Assembly (NCBI GenBank): GCA_902705835.1
Contig: CACSIN010000003.1
Coordinates: forward strand, 124,396 to 185,457
Reading direction: 5' to 3'
DNA length: 61,062 bases
Source: BD1-7 clade bacterium
Lineage (GTDB): Bacteria; Pseudomonadota; Gammaproteobacteria; Pseudomonadales; DT-91
A model generated the notes under the pieces. It was given only the letters and a program-made list of their open reading frames with translations. It was not told the origin of the DNA and searched no databases. Positions 10,265 to 19,201 of this stretch are shown here, in pieces. Both the position numbers and the translations under genes were made by a program. The stretch's first letter is position 1. The number at the start of each line of letters is the position of its first letter.

Positions 10265-10828
10265 TCAGCCTTTCAGTTGGCGCGTATCAATAATGCCATT
10301 GAGGCGCGCAAAAATCTGTCGGTGGTATTGTACACGCATTGTCGCCATTTTAGAGTGTCTGAATAGCGGTTCCGGACTGATTAGAATGCGATGTTTGATG
10401 CCTGCCGCTTTGGCTGCCTGCATATCGGAGGTTTTGTCGCCAATCATAACGCTGTGTCGAACATCAAGTTGATAGCGTTTAGTTGCACGCTGGAGCATAC
10501 CCGGTGCGGGCTTTCGGCAATGGCATGGGCCGCTGATGTTCGGATGATGCGGGCAGTGATAGGTGGCAGTGATAGTGATGCCGCGTCGACGAAATTCGTT
10601 GTGCATCCATTGCGTCAGGTGTTGAAAGTCGGCTTCCGAGTAATAGCCTCGTGCGATGCCTGACTGATTTGTTACTATCACGATGCGGTAGCCTGCGCGT
10701 TGAAAGATACGGCACAGTCGAAATATGCCGGGTACGAAGGTTATATCTTCGGGTTTGTGGGCATAGGCGATGTCGCGGTTGATTACACCGTCACGATCCA
10801 GAAACAGGCAGGGGCGTCGATTTTTCAT
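10265..10828 (-). CDS. gmhB: D-glycero-beta-D-manno-heptose 1,7-bisphosphate 7-phosphatase
   Basis: HAD-superfamily phosphatase of 187 residues. It removes the 7-phosphate between the kinase and adenylyltransferase steps of HldE. The nucleophile motif [12 protein letters not shown] gives D11 and D13; [14 protein letters not shown] is the second motif, and [15 protein letters not shown] carries the metal-binding Asp of the last motif. The zinc-binding loop of this family is present as CPHHPN plus CHCRKP. It is the first gene of the gmhB-gmhA pair, with hldE and plsC following, so three of the four ADP-heptose enzymes are in one neighbourhood (the epimerase HldD is not seen). Confidence 0.92.
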   Translation of the reverse strand: MKNRRPCLFLDRDGVINRDIAYAHKPEDITFVPGIFRLCRIFQRAGYRIVIVTNQSGIARGYYSEADFQHLTQWMHNEFRRRGITITATYHCPHHPNISGPCHCRKPAPGMLQRATKRYQLDVRHSVMIGDKTSDMQAAKAAGIKHRILISPEPLFRHSKMATMRVQYHRQIFARLNGIIDTRQLKG

Positions 10829-10908
10829 GATTATTCTACGGCCGCATCGTCGGCAGCTGGTCGATGTGTGATGAGTTGCCGGTAAAGCGGGCTTATTTGT
10901 GGCTCTGA

Positions 10909-11721
10909 TTATTGAGCGTCAGTATTCCCTAAAGGCATGGCCTGTTCAAATGCCTGTGTGTTTTCTATCAAATGTTTGGGGTTGATCGTGCCGACAATGG
11001 CACTACACACAGCCTGATGGCTAAACAGTGTATTGTAGGTTTGTTCCATTACCTGTGATTTGTTGTCGTTTGTCAGTGCCCAGCCTGAATCGAAAATTTT
11101 CTTCATCAACAAACCTTTGTTTAGTGATGCAGCAATATCGAATAGCGGTGCTTCGTCTTCATGCGAAAGGCTTGCCGCCATCATGATGCAGTCCATGTGC
11201 TCAAGTGCTTTGCGGCCGCCGTCGACGGTTTTTGTCGACATCCCAATGGCACGCACATAACCCTGTTGTTTTGCCGTTAGGAATACTTCAAGGGTCTCAT
11301 CGTTGAGGTTGTCTAGATCATTGCCGTCGGAGTGCAGTAGCCAAACATCCAGATAATCAGTTTTTAAGGTTCGCAGGCTGGTTTCCAGCGAATGGCGCAG
11401 GGTTTTAGCATCAAAGCGATACGTTGAGCTATCGGCCGCCGTGTCGTAGATTTCGCCGGCTTTGGAAATAATCTCGAAGGCGTTACGTTGGCCTTGCATG
11501 AGTTTTCCCAGGCGTTCTTCGCTGATGCCATAGGCTGGGGCGGTGTCTAGCGTTGAAACTCCGTAGTCACGGGCCAAGCTAAGTAGATTTTTTAGATCAG
11601 TGTCTGCCGGTAGGTTGAATTGTCCCGGGTATTTCACTGATTGATTACGCCCGAATTTTACCGTGCCTAAAGCCAGAGGGCTAAGACCGACATCTGTGCT
11701 TCCAAGTAGCTTTTTATTCAT
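10909..11721 (-). CDS. Aldo/keto reductase family oxidoreductase
   Basis: TIM-barrel aldo/keto reductase of 270 residues, expected to reduce a carbonyl with NADPH in the cytoplasm. The catalytic tetrad is recognisable: Asp and Tyr in LDTAPAYGISEERLG, Lys in EIISKAGE, and His in VWLLHSDG. The C-terminal cofactor loop is shorter than in full-length AKRs of around 320 residues. It resembles the D-threo-aldose/oxidoreductase-type branch, but the substrate cannot be inferred. It is separated by 80 bases from gmhB and about 87 bases from the FAD oxidoreductase, so it may end that transcript or have its own promoter. Confidence 0.8.
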   Translation of the reverse strand: MNKKLLGSTDVGLSPLALGTVKFGRNQSVKYPGQFNLPADTDLKNLLSLARDYGVSTLDTAPAYGISEERLGKLMQGQRNAFEIISKAGEIYDTAADSSTYRFDAKTLRHSLETSLRTLKTDYLDVWLLHSDGNDLDNLNDETLEVFLTAKQQGYVRAIGMSTKTVDGGRKALEHMDCIMMAASLSHEDEAPLFDIAASLNKGLLMKKIFDSGWALTNDNKSQVMEQTYNTLFSHQAVCSAIVGTINPKHLIENTQAFEQAMPLGNTDAQ

Positions 11722-11808
11722 TGTATGTTGTATTGGCTCTTATCAATGGCGAGTGGCTGCGTCGGAGCGCACAAATCGACGTGGCGCTCCCGGGTTCAAG
11801 TTGGCAAA

Positions 11809-12987
11809 TTAGAGATCGTGCCAAGGGTATTTGGCGATGCCGGGCCTAGGTAGGGATTGCAGCATTACCGGCACGGGTTCGATCGTGCCTATCAGTTGCA
11901 GGCTGGTTGCATGGACTTCATTGACGACTTTTTCGGCAAAACGCGGCGCCAGTGCCAGCTTGGTTGGCCATCCGACAATGATGTTATTGTTGTTCTGAAT
12001 AAAGGCATCATCGGGCCGTACCAGACCTTTCATGGCCGGCTCAGCGCGATTGACATGAAACGTGCCGAAGCTGAGCTGGTCAGTATCTACTGATGGCATC
12101 ATTTGATTGAGATGATGACGTGCTTCATCAATCAGTGTTGATGCCGATTTATCAACGCCTTCTTCGGCAAGATTTCCGCCCATATACCATACGGTTTTTC
12201 CGTTAGATGCGTGTGAGGTTACGGTCAGTATCGGTTTATTGGATCGGCCCACGAAATGCGCGAAAATTGGTGGCAAGTCACCTTTAGCCATCACCATTTG
12301 CAGCGGCCGTTTTTGCATAGCGGGCGCCTGAATGTTGAGGTGTTCGTATCCTTCGCCGGCAGCTAGCAGGATATGCTGTGTGTTAATGATGCCGGCCGGG
12401 GTCTTGATTGAGTATTGGTTTTTTTCGCGCGGGCCGATATCGTCAGCGTTAACCTCAACCTGATACATAAATGCTTGGTACTGATTTAAAAAACTGGTCA
12501 GAACGGTACCGATATCGAGCACAATTTCATTCAGTTGATAGATGCTGTTATCAAGTCCAATCGCTTTATAAGCATCTGGTAGGTGTTTATGCGTAATGGT
12601 TTTCGTGCGTGATGCCATGGTTTTCGAGCCCAAAAACGACAGCAGTTTGGTATCCGTATGGTTGGTCGGCACGAGGTATTGGTGTTGCGCCAAGGTTTTA
12701 ATGTCATTAAGCAGAACATCGCCCTTGCCGCCGATGGCGTTTTTCCAGCGCTTGGGCATCTCGCCGATTACATTGCCTGCTTTCGTCATTTTGGCAGCTA
12801 GCGCGTACTTTGAACCGCCGTGGATAATCCCCTGAGACGCAATGGTTTGGCCGCACCCTAGGTCGGCTTTTTCGAACAAAATGGCATTGATGCCGGAGGC
12901 CCGTGCTTCTGCCAGTGTCCAAAGGCCAGCGATGCCCCCGCCGATGATAACGAGGTCAACGGAATGATTATGGGGGTCAGTATTCAT
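11809..12987 (-). CDS. FAD-dependent oxidoreductase of the DAO/GlpD fold
   Basis: Flavoprotein of 392 residues with an N-terminal Rossmann motif DLVIIGGGIAGLWTLAEA, then FEKADLGCGQTIASQGIIHGG, which resembles the substrate-domain entry of glycerol-3-phosphate dehydrogenases and L-2-hydroxyglutarate oxidases. A second FAD contact may be HILLAAGEGYE. No membrane segment or signal peptide is visible, so it is probably cytoplasmic or peripheral. Its ATG overlaps the stop of the upstream sensor kinase as ATGA (12984-12987), so the two are translationally coupled. The substrate is unknown; the coupling to a sensor is the main clue that it takes part in a signal-linked redox reaction. Confidence 0.8.
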   Translation of the reverse strand: MNTDPHNHSVDLVIIGGGIAGLWTLAEARASGINAILFEKADLGCGQTIASQGIIHGGSKYALAAKMTKAGNVIGEMPKRWKNAIGGKGDVLLNDIKTLAQHQYLVPTNHTDTKLLSFLGSKTMASRTKTITHKHLPDAYKAIGLDNSIYQLNEIVLDIGTVLTSFLNQYQAFMYQVEVNADDIGPREKNQYSIKTPAGIINTQHILLAAGEGYEHLNIQAPAMQKRPLQMVMAKGDLPPIFAHFVGRSNKPILTVTSHASNGKTVWYMGGNLAEEGVDKSASTLIDEARHHLNQMMPSVDTDQLSFGTFHVNRAEPAMKGLVRPDDAFIQNNNNIIVGWPTKLALAPRFAEKVVNEVHATSLQLIGTIEPVPVMLQSLPRPGIAKYPWHDL

Positions 12988-15900
12988 AGGATATCCGGAA
13001 ACTGGCGGTGACGGCTTTCGTGCGGTACATCGATGTTATCGTTCAATTCGGTGAGATCAACGTTGAAATAGTTGTTTCGCATCCGTTCGATAACGTCTTC
13101 GATATCCTCAATAGTTAGCGGTTTGACGATAAAGTCATTCATGCCGGCTTCATAGGCCTGTTCGCGGTATTCGGGCGTTGAATGTGCACTTAGGCCGATA
13201 ATGACCGAGCGATCGGCTAGTTCGGTGTTGTTTTTTTGCTCAAATTCGCGAATGGCTTTACAGGCTTCATAACCACTCATTTCTGGCATTTCGCAATCCA
13301 TAAAGATCAGATTGAACTCGGTGGATTCATCAAGAAACGTGTTCACGGCTTCGAGGCCATTGTTAACAAGCCGAGGTTTGAAGCGTAATTTCTTCAGAAG
13401 TCCGTCGATAACCATTTGGTTTACGGTGTTGTCTTCCGCAACCAGAATCGAAAGAGGTGCGTCGTTGGTTTTGTCGACTTCGACATTGTCGATCCCCATA
13501 CTTTTTAGCAGCGACTGGTAAAGATTCAGAGTCGAGTAGGGGATCTCAAGCACACTCTGAATACCGCGTTTTTTCATCTCGGCTTGGGTCATCGTAAAAC
13601 GGACACGAGTAATGAGGTTTACCGATGTGATGAAATTGTGGTCGACGTTACTTTTTCGAATCGCCAGCTGTACTTCTGGCGTTAGAAACTCTTCAGCAAT
13701 CATCAGCACCTGGTAAGCGCTATCGTCATGGAGAAGCAATTCGCTGGCATCCCTAGCGCTACTGCAGGTGTTGCATTGCATGCCCCAGGATTCGGTCAGG
13801 CCTTTAATGGTGGTGACGATTTCTTCGTTGTCGTCACAAATTAATAGGCGGCGGCCGCTGAGTATTTTGGAGCGATCCATCAAGCGTTGCATCTCGTTGG
13901 TGTGCGGCAGCAGCAGGCGTGTGGTAAACCAAAGCGTCGTGCTATTAACATGTTCATCGCGATCGATGCCGAGCCGACCATGCATCAGTTCGATCAATTC
14001 TCGGCTGACGGCAAGGCCGATTTCTTGGCCTTTCTGTTTGCTCGATTTGGCAGCGTCATTAAAAGGTTGAAGTAAGCTCGTGACATCTTCTTCGGTGAGT
14101 AAAACGCCTTTACTAACAACTTCAACACGTACTTCGGTGCTGTTTACGGTGTTTTTGCCGGTTTGTGAGGCTTTTAATACAACGGTACCGCCGCTTGAGA
14201 AGCCAAACACGATATTCAGCAGGTTAAGCGTGACCTGACGTATTTTAGGCGCATCACCTTTTAGCTGGAGGTGGGTATCCGGCGCGACATAGCCGACGAA
14301 ATTGAGTTTGGTTTCGGTGGCTTTGAGTGCAGAGATGTTGATGCAATCGTCGATGATGCGCTCAAGATTAAACAGCTTGGATTCCAGCGCCATCGTGCCC
14401 GATTCTATTTTTGAGTAATCCAGTAGATCGTTGATGACGTTCAGTAGTGATTTCGCGGATTTGTTGATTGATGAGACAAAATGGCGCTGATCATCCTCAA
14501 GCACTGTGTCGTCCAGTAATTCGGTCATGCCCAAAATGCCATTCATTGGCGTACGAATCTGATGGCTCATCGTCGCCAAAAATTCGCTTTTCGCGCGGCT
14601 TTCAATCTTAGCTTCGTCAGCACGTTTTTCTAGCTGCACTTCGTTGAGTTTGCTCTTGTACACCTCGATGTTGCTTTGTGCTTTTTCTTCGGTCAGCTTC
14701 ATCAATTGATAGGTGGTGTCGAGTTTTTCGTTATTGAGTTGGCGCATTTTGTCGGCAAGCGCGAATGCAAACACCAAAATCATTGCAGTGTTGCCGATTG
14801 ACGCATAACTAAACGACCATCGTGTCCACGGCAATACACTGATATTGGAACCAAAATCGAGCATCAACCCGAGTGTGCAGAGGAAGATCGCCAGCGAAAA
14901 ATACCCTGCAGAGGCAATGCCTTGGTTGCGGATATATAGCCCGGCATAAATACCGCAAACATAGAGAGAGATAACAATCAGCAGTAAGTACGGAGAGAAG
15001 ACAATAGGTTCATCGCTGAGACCGATCAGAATAATGACCGTTGCAGCGACAGCCCCAGCGCCTAATAGCATACGCGTAAGGTTGGGCGACCACCGATTGA
15101 GATCCAGAAACGACGAGGAAAAAAACGTGAACCCGATACACATGAGTGCTGCGATGATGGCGTAAAACATGTCTTTTGGCCAAAGAGCTTCCGGTGCAAC
15201 AAACTGTGCAAAGTGGCCTTCATGCATCGACATGAATAAGCCGGTCGCCGTGCCGAAAAAGACAAATAGTAAATGACTTCGCTCGCGAATGGAGAACCAG
15301 ATAAATAGGTTGTAAATAATGATCATGAACAATGATCCGTAGATCATGCCAAAAAAGACATGTTCCTGCGTTTTCAGCTTCTGTAGGTTTTCGCTATCCC
15401 ACGGAATGATCTTGATCAGTTGATCGAAATAGTGATCGACCCGGAACAATAGTGTGGTTGTTTCGCCGGCACGCAGGTCAATGGGATAGAGAATATTCCT
15501 ATAGTTAATCGGGCGGCTGGAGAAGCGGTGTTGGTGGCCAAGATCCATGTGCTCTTCAGTCATAACCAGTTCTGCACCGGAATGTGTGCGAGCAAATAAA
15601 TTCGCAGCGTTATTTTCGGTAGCTGTCGGCTGTGGGCTAGCTGAAGCGATAGGGCCGGTCGTTGACGGTGCAGTTTGCGCTGGAGTTAGAGGGTGTACGC
15701 GATACAAATCTACCGATTGCGCCGGGAACGCCAACTCCAGCATACGAGCATGATCATTAATGCCGCGGTTGCTGATAGTGACCCTAACCCAAGTGGAGCC
15801 CTCGGGGGCGTTAATATAGCCACTTTGTCTTTCTAGCGGCAGCCAGCGTAAGTCTTTGTAGTTGTCTTTAATTTCCTGCAGTGATTTAACGGGCGACACC

Positions 15901-16025
15901 AAAAGCTCGGCTTCGATGGTTGTGCCTTCGGGCAGGTATTCAGATGCGTTCGCTGAAACGGCGAAAAAGCTCCAGCTGAATAGCAATAGCTGGGAGAGAA
16001 AACGCACGGACTGGTTTTTTATCAT
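12984..16025 (-). CDS. 7TMR-DISM hybrid sensor histidine kinase with degenerate catalytic domain
   Basis: Large membrane sensor. I chose the internal ATG at 16025 because it opens directly into a signal peptide (SQLLLFSWSFFAVSANA) and overlaps the stop of the preceding small ORF; this gives 1013 residues. Order: periplasmic 7TMR-DISMED2-like domain (about 25-220, with a Ser/Thr/Pro/Ala-rich insert near 115-140), seven membrane segments (about 222-430), coiled coil, HisKA with SHQIRTPMNG (His about 488), an ATPase domain, and two receivers. The ATPase domain departs from consensus: NLLNIVFGFS instead of NLLxNAxKFT, VVSKGVLL instead of DxGxG, and GQEIGLAVS instead of GTGLGL. Receiver 1 keeps DD (about 731) but has IAEEF where the acceptor Asp should be. 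Receiver 2 is canonical (ED near 864, Asp about 910 in FMDCEMP, Lys about 968). Probably a pseudokinase or phosphorelay acceptor. Confidence 0.88.
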   Translation of the reverse strand: MIKNQSVRFLSQLLLFSWSFFAVSANASEYLPEGTTIEAELLVSPVKSLQEIKDNYKDLRWLPLERQSGYINAPEGSTWVRVTISNRGINDHARMLELAFPAQSVDLYRVHPLTPAQTAPSTTGPIASASPQPTATENNAANLFARTHSGAELVMTEEHMDLGHQHRFSSRPINYRNILYPIDLRAGETTTLLFRVDHYFDQLIKIIPWDSENLQKLKTQEHVFFGMIYGSLFMIIIYNLFIWFSIRERSHLLFVFFGTATGLFMSMHEGHFAQFVAPEALWPKDMFYAIIAALMCIGFTFFSSSFLDLNRWSPNLTRMLLGAGAVAATVIILIGLSDEPIVFSPYLLLIVISLYVCGIYAGLYIRNQGIASAGYFSLAIFLCTLGLMLDFGSNISVLPWTRWSFSYASIGNTAMILVFAFALADKMRQLNNEKLDTTYQLMKLTEEKAQSNIEVYKSKLNEVQLEKRADEAKIESRAKSEFLATMSHQIRTPMNGILGMTELLDDTVLEDDQRHFVSSINKSAKSLLNVINDLLDYSKIESGTMALESKLFNLERIIDDCINISALKATETKLNFVGYVAPDTHLQLKGDAPKIRQVTLNLLNIVFGFSSGGTVVLKASQTGKNTVNSTEVRVEVVSKGVLLTEEDVTSLLQPFNDAAKSSKQKGQEIGLAVSRELIELMHGRLGIDRDEHVNSTTLWFTTRLLLPHTNEMQRLMDRSKILSGRRLLICDDNEEIVTTIKGLTESWGMQCNTCSSARDASELLLHDDSAYQVLMIAEEFLTPEVQLAIRKSNVDHNFITSVNLITRVRFTMTQAEMKKRGIQSVLEIPYSTLNLYQSLLKSMGIDNVEVDKTNDAPLSILVAEDNTVNQMVIDGLLKKLRFKPRLVNNGLEAVNTFLDESTEFNLIFMDCEMPEMSGYEACKAIREFEQKNNTELADRSVIIGLSAHSTPEYREQAYEAGMNDFIVKPLTIEDIEDVIERMRNNYFNVDLTELNDNIDVPHESRHRQFPDIL

Positions 16026-16192
16026 TGTATTGACGTACCGAATTGCTGATGCAATTTCTGCAGGGCGTCTTGCCATGGATAGGAGTCGCTAAATTTTACT
16101 GCGGTGGGGGCTGTAGCGTCAAAAAACCTGGCTATAAGTCGATAAATTGTACAAATAACATCCGTTTTTTCGCTTTTTTGTTTGTTTTCCAT
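16022..16192 (-). CDS. Small 56-residue protein translationally coupled to the sensor kinase
   Basis: Unrecognised short ORF. The start at 16192 (MENKQKSEK) is preceded by AAGGCAAG about seven bases upstream, a fair ribosome-binding site. The last bases overlap the kinase start as ATGA (16022-16025), which is the strongest evidence that it is translated. The product has a charged N-terminus, a middle stretch ICTIYRLIARFFDAT that could be an amphipathic helix, and a C-terminus with PWQDALQKLHQQFG. No signal peptide and no cysteine pair are seen. A longer in-frame ATG at 16243 exists but lacks comparable support. Function unknown; it may only tune translation of the kinase. Confidence 0.5.
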   Translation of the reverse strand: MENKQKSEKTDVICTIYRLIARFFDATAPTAVKFSDSYPWQDALQKLHQQFGTSIQ

Positions 16193-16538
16193 CACTTGCC
16201 TTATCCGCACTGGATGCCCGAAGAATGTATAGGCGACCATCAAGTGTCAGGGATTCGTTCCCGAAGTGTTCCGATGCAGGATCACACCGTGACATTTTAG
16301 CTCAGTTTGGCGGTCATAAGAACGACAATAACCTTCTAAGGTTATATTGCTTGTAACTTATACAGAATGCCAAGTATTCGTCTTTATCTCGCTGAAAATT
16401 GGTATTCGACATTTCCAGAACCTTGGGCTTATGGCGGATAATGGTGCTTTTTCATGCGATGCTTTCGTAACGGGTATAAACCGAGTAAAATTGGGTTCTC
16501 TCATAGACAAATACCCCACGTCAAGACAAGGTTATTCA
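16193..16538. other. Divergent intergenic region between the sensor-kinase operon and nfuA
   Basis: 346 bases carrying the promoters of both divergent transcripts. I see the nfuA ribosome-binding site ACAAGG at 16526-16531 and the small-ORF site near 16200, but no convincing complete -35/-10 pair or IscR-like palindrome. An open frame runs in from 16347 in phase with nfuA, but its codons look non-coding. Confidence 0.5.
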
Positions 16539-17117
16539 ATGATCACAATCTCAGACTCAGCAATCGATTATCTGTTCGAACTGTTAGATAAGCAGGATGA
16601 CGATGTGCTTGGTATCCGGATTTTTATCAATCAGCCTGGTACCCCGAAGGCAGAAACCTGTATCGCGTATTGCCGTAAAGATGACGTTAAAGAAGAAGAC
16701 GATACTCTGCACAATGATAAATTCGAAGTGTATCTCGACGGTCGCAGTTTGCCGTTTCTTGAAGACGCAAAAATTGATTATTCCAAAGATCGAATGGGCG
16801 GCCAGCTGACCATTAAAGCGCCAAACTCCAAGATGCCGCGTGTTGGTGACGATAGCCCACTCGAAGACAGAATTAATTACGTTTTATACAATGAAGTTAA
16901 TCCGTCTCTGGCATCACATGGCGGTGAAGTATCACTGATTGAAGTAACGGCAGAAAAAGTAGCGATTTTGCAGTTTGGCGGAGGTTGCCAAGGGTGTGCT
17001 GCCGTTGATATGACGTTGAAGCACGGTGTTGAAAAGACCTTAATGGATCAGATTCCTGAGCTGACAGCAGTTCGGGATTCAACTGACCATACTGATACTT
17101 CCAACGCGTATATGTAA
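16539..17117 (+). CDS. nfuA: Fe-S biogenesis protein NfuA
   Basis: Fe-S cluster carrier of 192 residues that assembles or delivers 4Fe-4S clusters in the cytoplasm. The start at 16539 ([16 protein letters not shown]) has ACAAGG at 16526-16531 and gives the usual family length, so the extra 64 codons upstream in frame are discarded. The N-terminal half is a degenerate A-type (HesB/IscA-like) domain lacking its cysteines. The C-terminal Nfu domain contains [22 protein letters not shown], with the CxxC cluster ligands. It is divergent from the sensor-kinase operon and precedes pyk at a distance; a hairpin terminator lies in between. Confidence 0.95.
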   Translation: MITISDSAIDYLFELLDKQDDDVLGIRIFINQPGTPKAETCIAYCRKDDVKEEDDTLHNDKFEVYLDGRSLPFLEDAKIDYSKDRMGGQLTIKAPNSKMPRVGDDSPLEDRINYVLYNEVNPSLASHGGEVSLIEVTAEKVAILQFGGGCQGCAAVDMTLKHGVEKTLMDQIPELTAVRDSTDHTDTSNAYM

Positions 17118-17520
17118 TGATAGTTGCCCAAGCGGTTGTCTGTGTTGTTTGTACGCCGGGTTCTGCGGTGGTCTCTCAATGATAGGGAATCGCTTTTTGC
17201 GACAGGGTTTGATCTACGTCGACGGTTTGTTTTTGCTTAACCGTTAGAATCCTGCTCAGTGGCGCAGTGGTCAACACCATTGATGTTACGAAACGGCTAG
17301 AGAGAAAGCCCTGTTAGCGAAGCTGCAGGGCTTTATTTTTGCGCATAAGATAGCGATGAGATATAGCGAAGAGAGATGCATGATGCCGGAGGGCTATTCT
17401 GCGTTGCGCTTGAATCAGACGCAATATCTTCAATTTTTTTGCGTTAAAGTATTGGAATACTGGGGTCTCAACACCATTGACCTTGTATGACTCTGATATT
17501 TGCTTGCTTAAGGAGCACGC
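17118..17520. other. Intergenic region nfuA-pyk with terminator and a 13-base direct repeat
   Basis: 403 bases without a gene. It holds an intrinsic terminator (17305-17340) and the sequence TCAACACCATTGA twice, at 17271-17283 and 17468-17480, the second copy about 40 bases before the pyk start. A TAGAAT hexamer at 17245-17250 could be a -10 element for a short transcript ending at the terminator, but no good -35 accompanies it. AAGGAG just before the pyk ATG is the pyk ribosome-binding site. Confidence 0.5.
17305..17340 (+). terminator. Intrinsic terminator downstream of nfuA
   Basis: AAAGCCCTG (17305-17313) pairs with CAGGGCTTT (17326-17334); the stem may extend inward through TAGC/GCTG around GAA. 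It is followed by ATTTTT. It lies 188 bases after the nfuA stop, so it ends either a long nfuA 3' UTR or a small separate transcript. Confidence 0.75.
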
Positions 17521-18921
17521 ATGCGACACACAAAAATCATCTGTACGATTGGGCCTGCAACGGATTCTCCGCAAATGCTCGCTGCCATGGCTGACGCTGG
17601 GATGAATATTGCGCGGTTGAATATGTCCCATGGCGATCATCCGTCTTGTCTTAATATCATTAACCATATTAAGGCCATGAATGCGGAACGTGAGCAGCCT
17701 GTTGCCATTTTGATGGACACCCAAGGCCCGGAAATCCGAACCGGTATGCTTCAAGACGAGCTTAAACTTGCAGAAGGTGATGAAATCACCGTATCGGTGC
17801 GTGGTAGCGAGAATGTTGAAGAAAGTTCTTTGCAAATTAATTACGAAGATTTGATCACCAGCGTTGAAGTCGGCGACCGTATCACAGTCGATAATGGATT
17901 GATTAATCTGGATGTTCTGGATAAAGACAACCGAACGCTGCGATGCATGGTTGTGGACGGCGGCGTCGTAAAAAGTAAGCGGCATGTGAATTTGCCCGGC
18001 ATTCGCGTTAATTTGCCCGCAATTACCGAAAAAGATCATAAAGATATCCTCTTTGCGATTGAACAAACTGTGGATTTTATTGCGCTGTCATTTGTGCGAA
18101 CACCGGATGACGTACTGGAACTGCGCGAGCTGCTCAATAAACATAACAGCAGCATTAAGATCGTCGCCAAAATTGAAGATCAAGAAGGTCTCAGTAACAT
18201 CGATGCAATTATCCAGGTGGCCGATGCAGTTATGGTTGCTCGTGGTGATTTGGGTGTAGAAATCAATATTGAAGACCTACCGCGTGTGCAACGCCATATT
18301 ATTGAACGTTGTGCGATTATCGGGCGCCCGGTTATTGTTGCGACCCACATGTTGGAATCCATGATAGAGAACCCCATTCCAACGCGCGCAGAGGTGACGG
18401 ACATTGCGAATGCGGTCTACGAAGAAGCTGATGCCATTATGTTGTCGGGTGAAACCACCGTGGGTAAACATCCAATCAGAAGTATCGATTATTTACATCG
18501 GGTATCCACGGTGTCAGAGACGCAGCCATGCCTGAACTTTAGCGAAAATTGGGATCGAGAAGATGCCAAGAAAGAGCTGGCCTACAGTGCTGTTCGTTTA
18601 GCTGATGCGATTAATGCAAAAGGAATATTGGTGATTACACGTGCAGGTAAGATGGCGTTGTCGGCGTGTCTTTCTCGGCCTAAAAAGTCTGTAATTTATG
18701 CGTTTACGTTTGAACCAGCAGTTCAACGTCAATTGCTATTGCAGCGCGGTGTGTATCCGCGCCTAATTGATAGAGACCCCGATTCCGAGGTAATGCTTGC
18801 TCAAGCGTTTAACAAGTTAGTTGCGGCGGACGAGGCTGTTTCCGGCGATCAGTTTGTGGTTATTTCAGACTTGATTGTCAAAGATAATGTTGATGCGATT
18901 CAGGTGCGGACTGTCAATTAA
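17521..18921 (+). CDS. pyk: Pyruvate kinase
   Basis: Glycolytic enzyme converting phosphoenolpyruvate and ADP to pyruvate and ATP. It starts with MRHTKIICTIGPATDSP and has NIARLNMSHGDH, the ILMDTQGPEIRTG substrate site, the catalytic signature IKIVAKIEDQEGLSNID with its Lys, MVARGDLGVEI, and DAIMLSGETTVGKHP. The barrel, B domain and C-terminal allosteric domain are all present in 466 residues, close to E. coli PykF (470). It starts after a strong AAGGAG. It stands alone, with its own terminator at 18976-19019. Whether it behaves as a PykF- or PykA-type isozyme cannot be told from sequence by eye. Confidence 0.96.
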   Translation: MRHTKIICTIGPATDSPQMLAAMADAGMNIARLNMSHGDHPSCLNIINHIKAMNAEREQPVAILMDTQGPEIRTGMLQDELKLAEGDEITVSVRGSENVEESSLQINYEDLITSVEVGDRITVDNGLINLDVLDKDNRTLRCMVVDGGVVKSKRHVNLPGIRVNLPAITEKDHKDILFAIEQTVDFIALSFVRTPDDVLELRELLNKHNSSIKIVAKIEDQEGLSNIDAIIQVADAVMVARGDLGVEINIEDLPRVQRHIIERCAIIGRPVIVATHMLESMIENPIPTRAEVTDIANAVYEEADAIMLSGETTVGKHPIRSIDYLHRVSTVSETQPCLNFSENWDREDAKKELAYSAVRLADAINAKGILVITRAGKMALSACLSRPKKSVIYAFTFEPAVQRQLLLQRGVYPRLIDRDPDSEVMLAQAFNKLVAADEAVSGDQFVVISDLIVKDNVDAIQVRTVN

Positions 18922-18975
18922 ACGTCATATTTCAAGCCATTTACGGGCTGCTTTATAACCAATATTCTATGTCGA

Positions 18976-19019
18976 CGCCAATGAAGGGGTAAAAGTTATC
19001 CCATCATTGGCGTTTTTTT
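18976..19019 (+). terminator. Intrinsic terminator of pyk
   Basis: CGCCAATGA (18976-18984) pairs perfectly with TCATTGGCG (19004-19012), followed by seven T. It lies 55 bases after the pyk stop. Confidence 0.88.
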
Positions 19020-19201
19020 ATTCAATGTAATCGGTCAAGTCTGTTATCAATAACTTAGTTGTGATACTGCAGTTTTTGATCAAGAAATAGACGTAAGTTG
19101 TTGATAATTATAGCGAAGAAATTTCTGTATAAAAATGATGCAATTTGACAGGATTGTAGCAATGACGGGGTTTTCAGGCGTGTTTGAAACTTCTATCCAA
19201 T

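Noticed and set aside
17253-17290. tRNA-like stretch (GCTCAGTGGCGCAGTGGTCAAC)
   Set aside because: It looks like part of a D arm but has no acceptor stem, anticodon arm or T arm at the required distances.
17314-18066. 250-codon open frame on the minus strand across the start of pyk
   Set aside because: It lies opposite well-conserved pyruvate kinase codons and its product has no recognisable motif; long antisense frames are expected opposite biased coding sequence.
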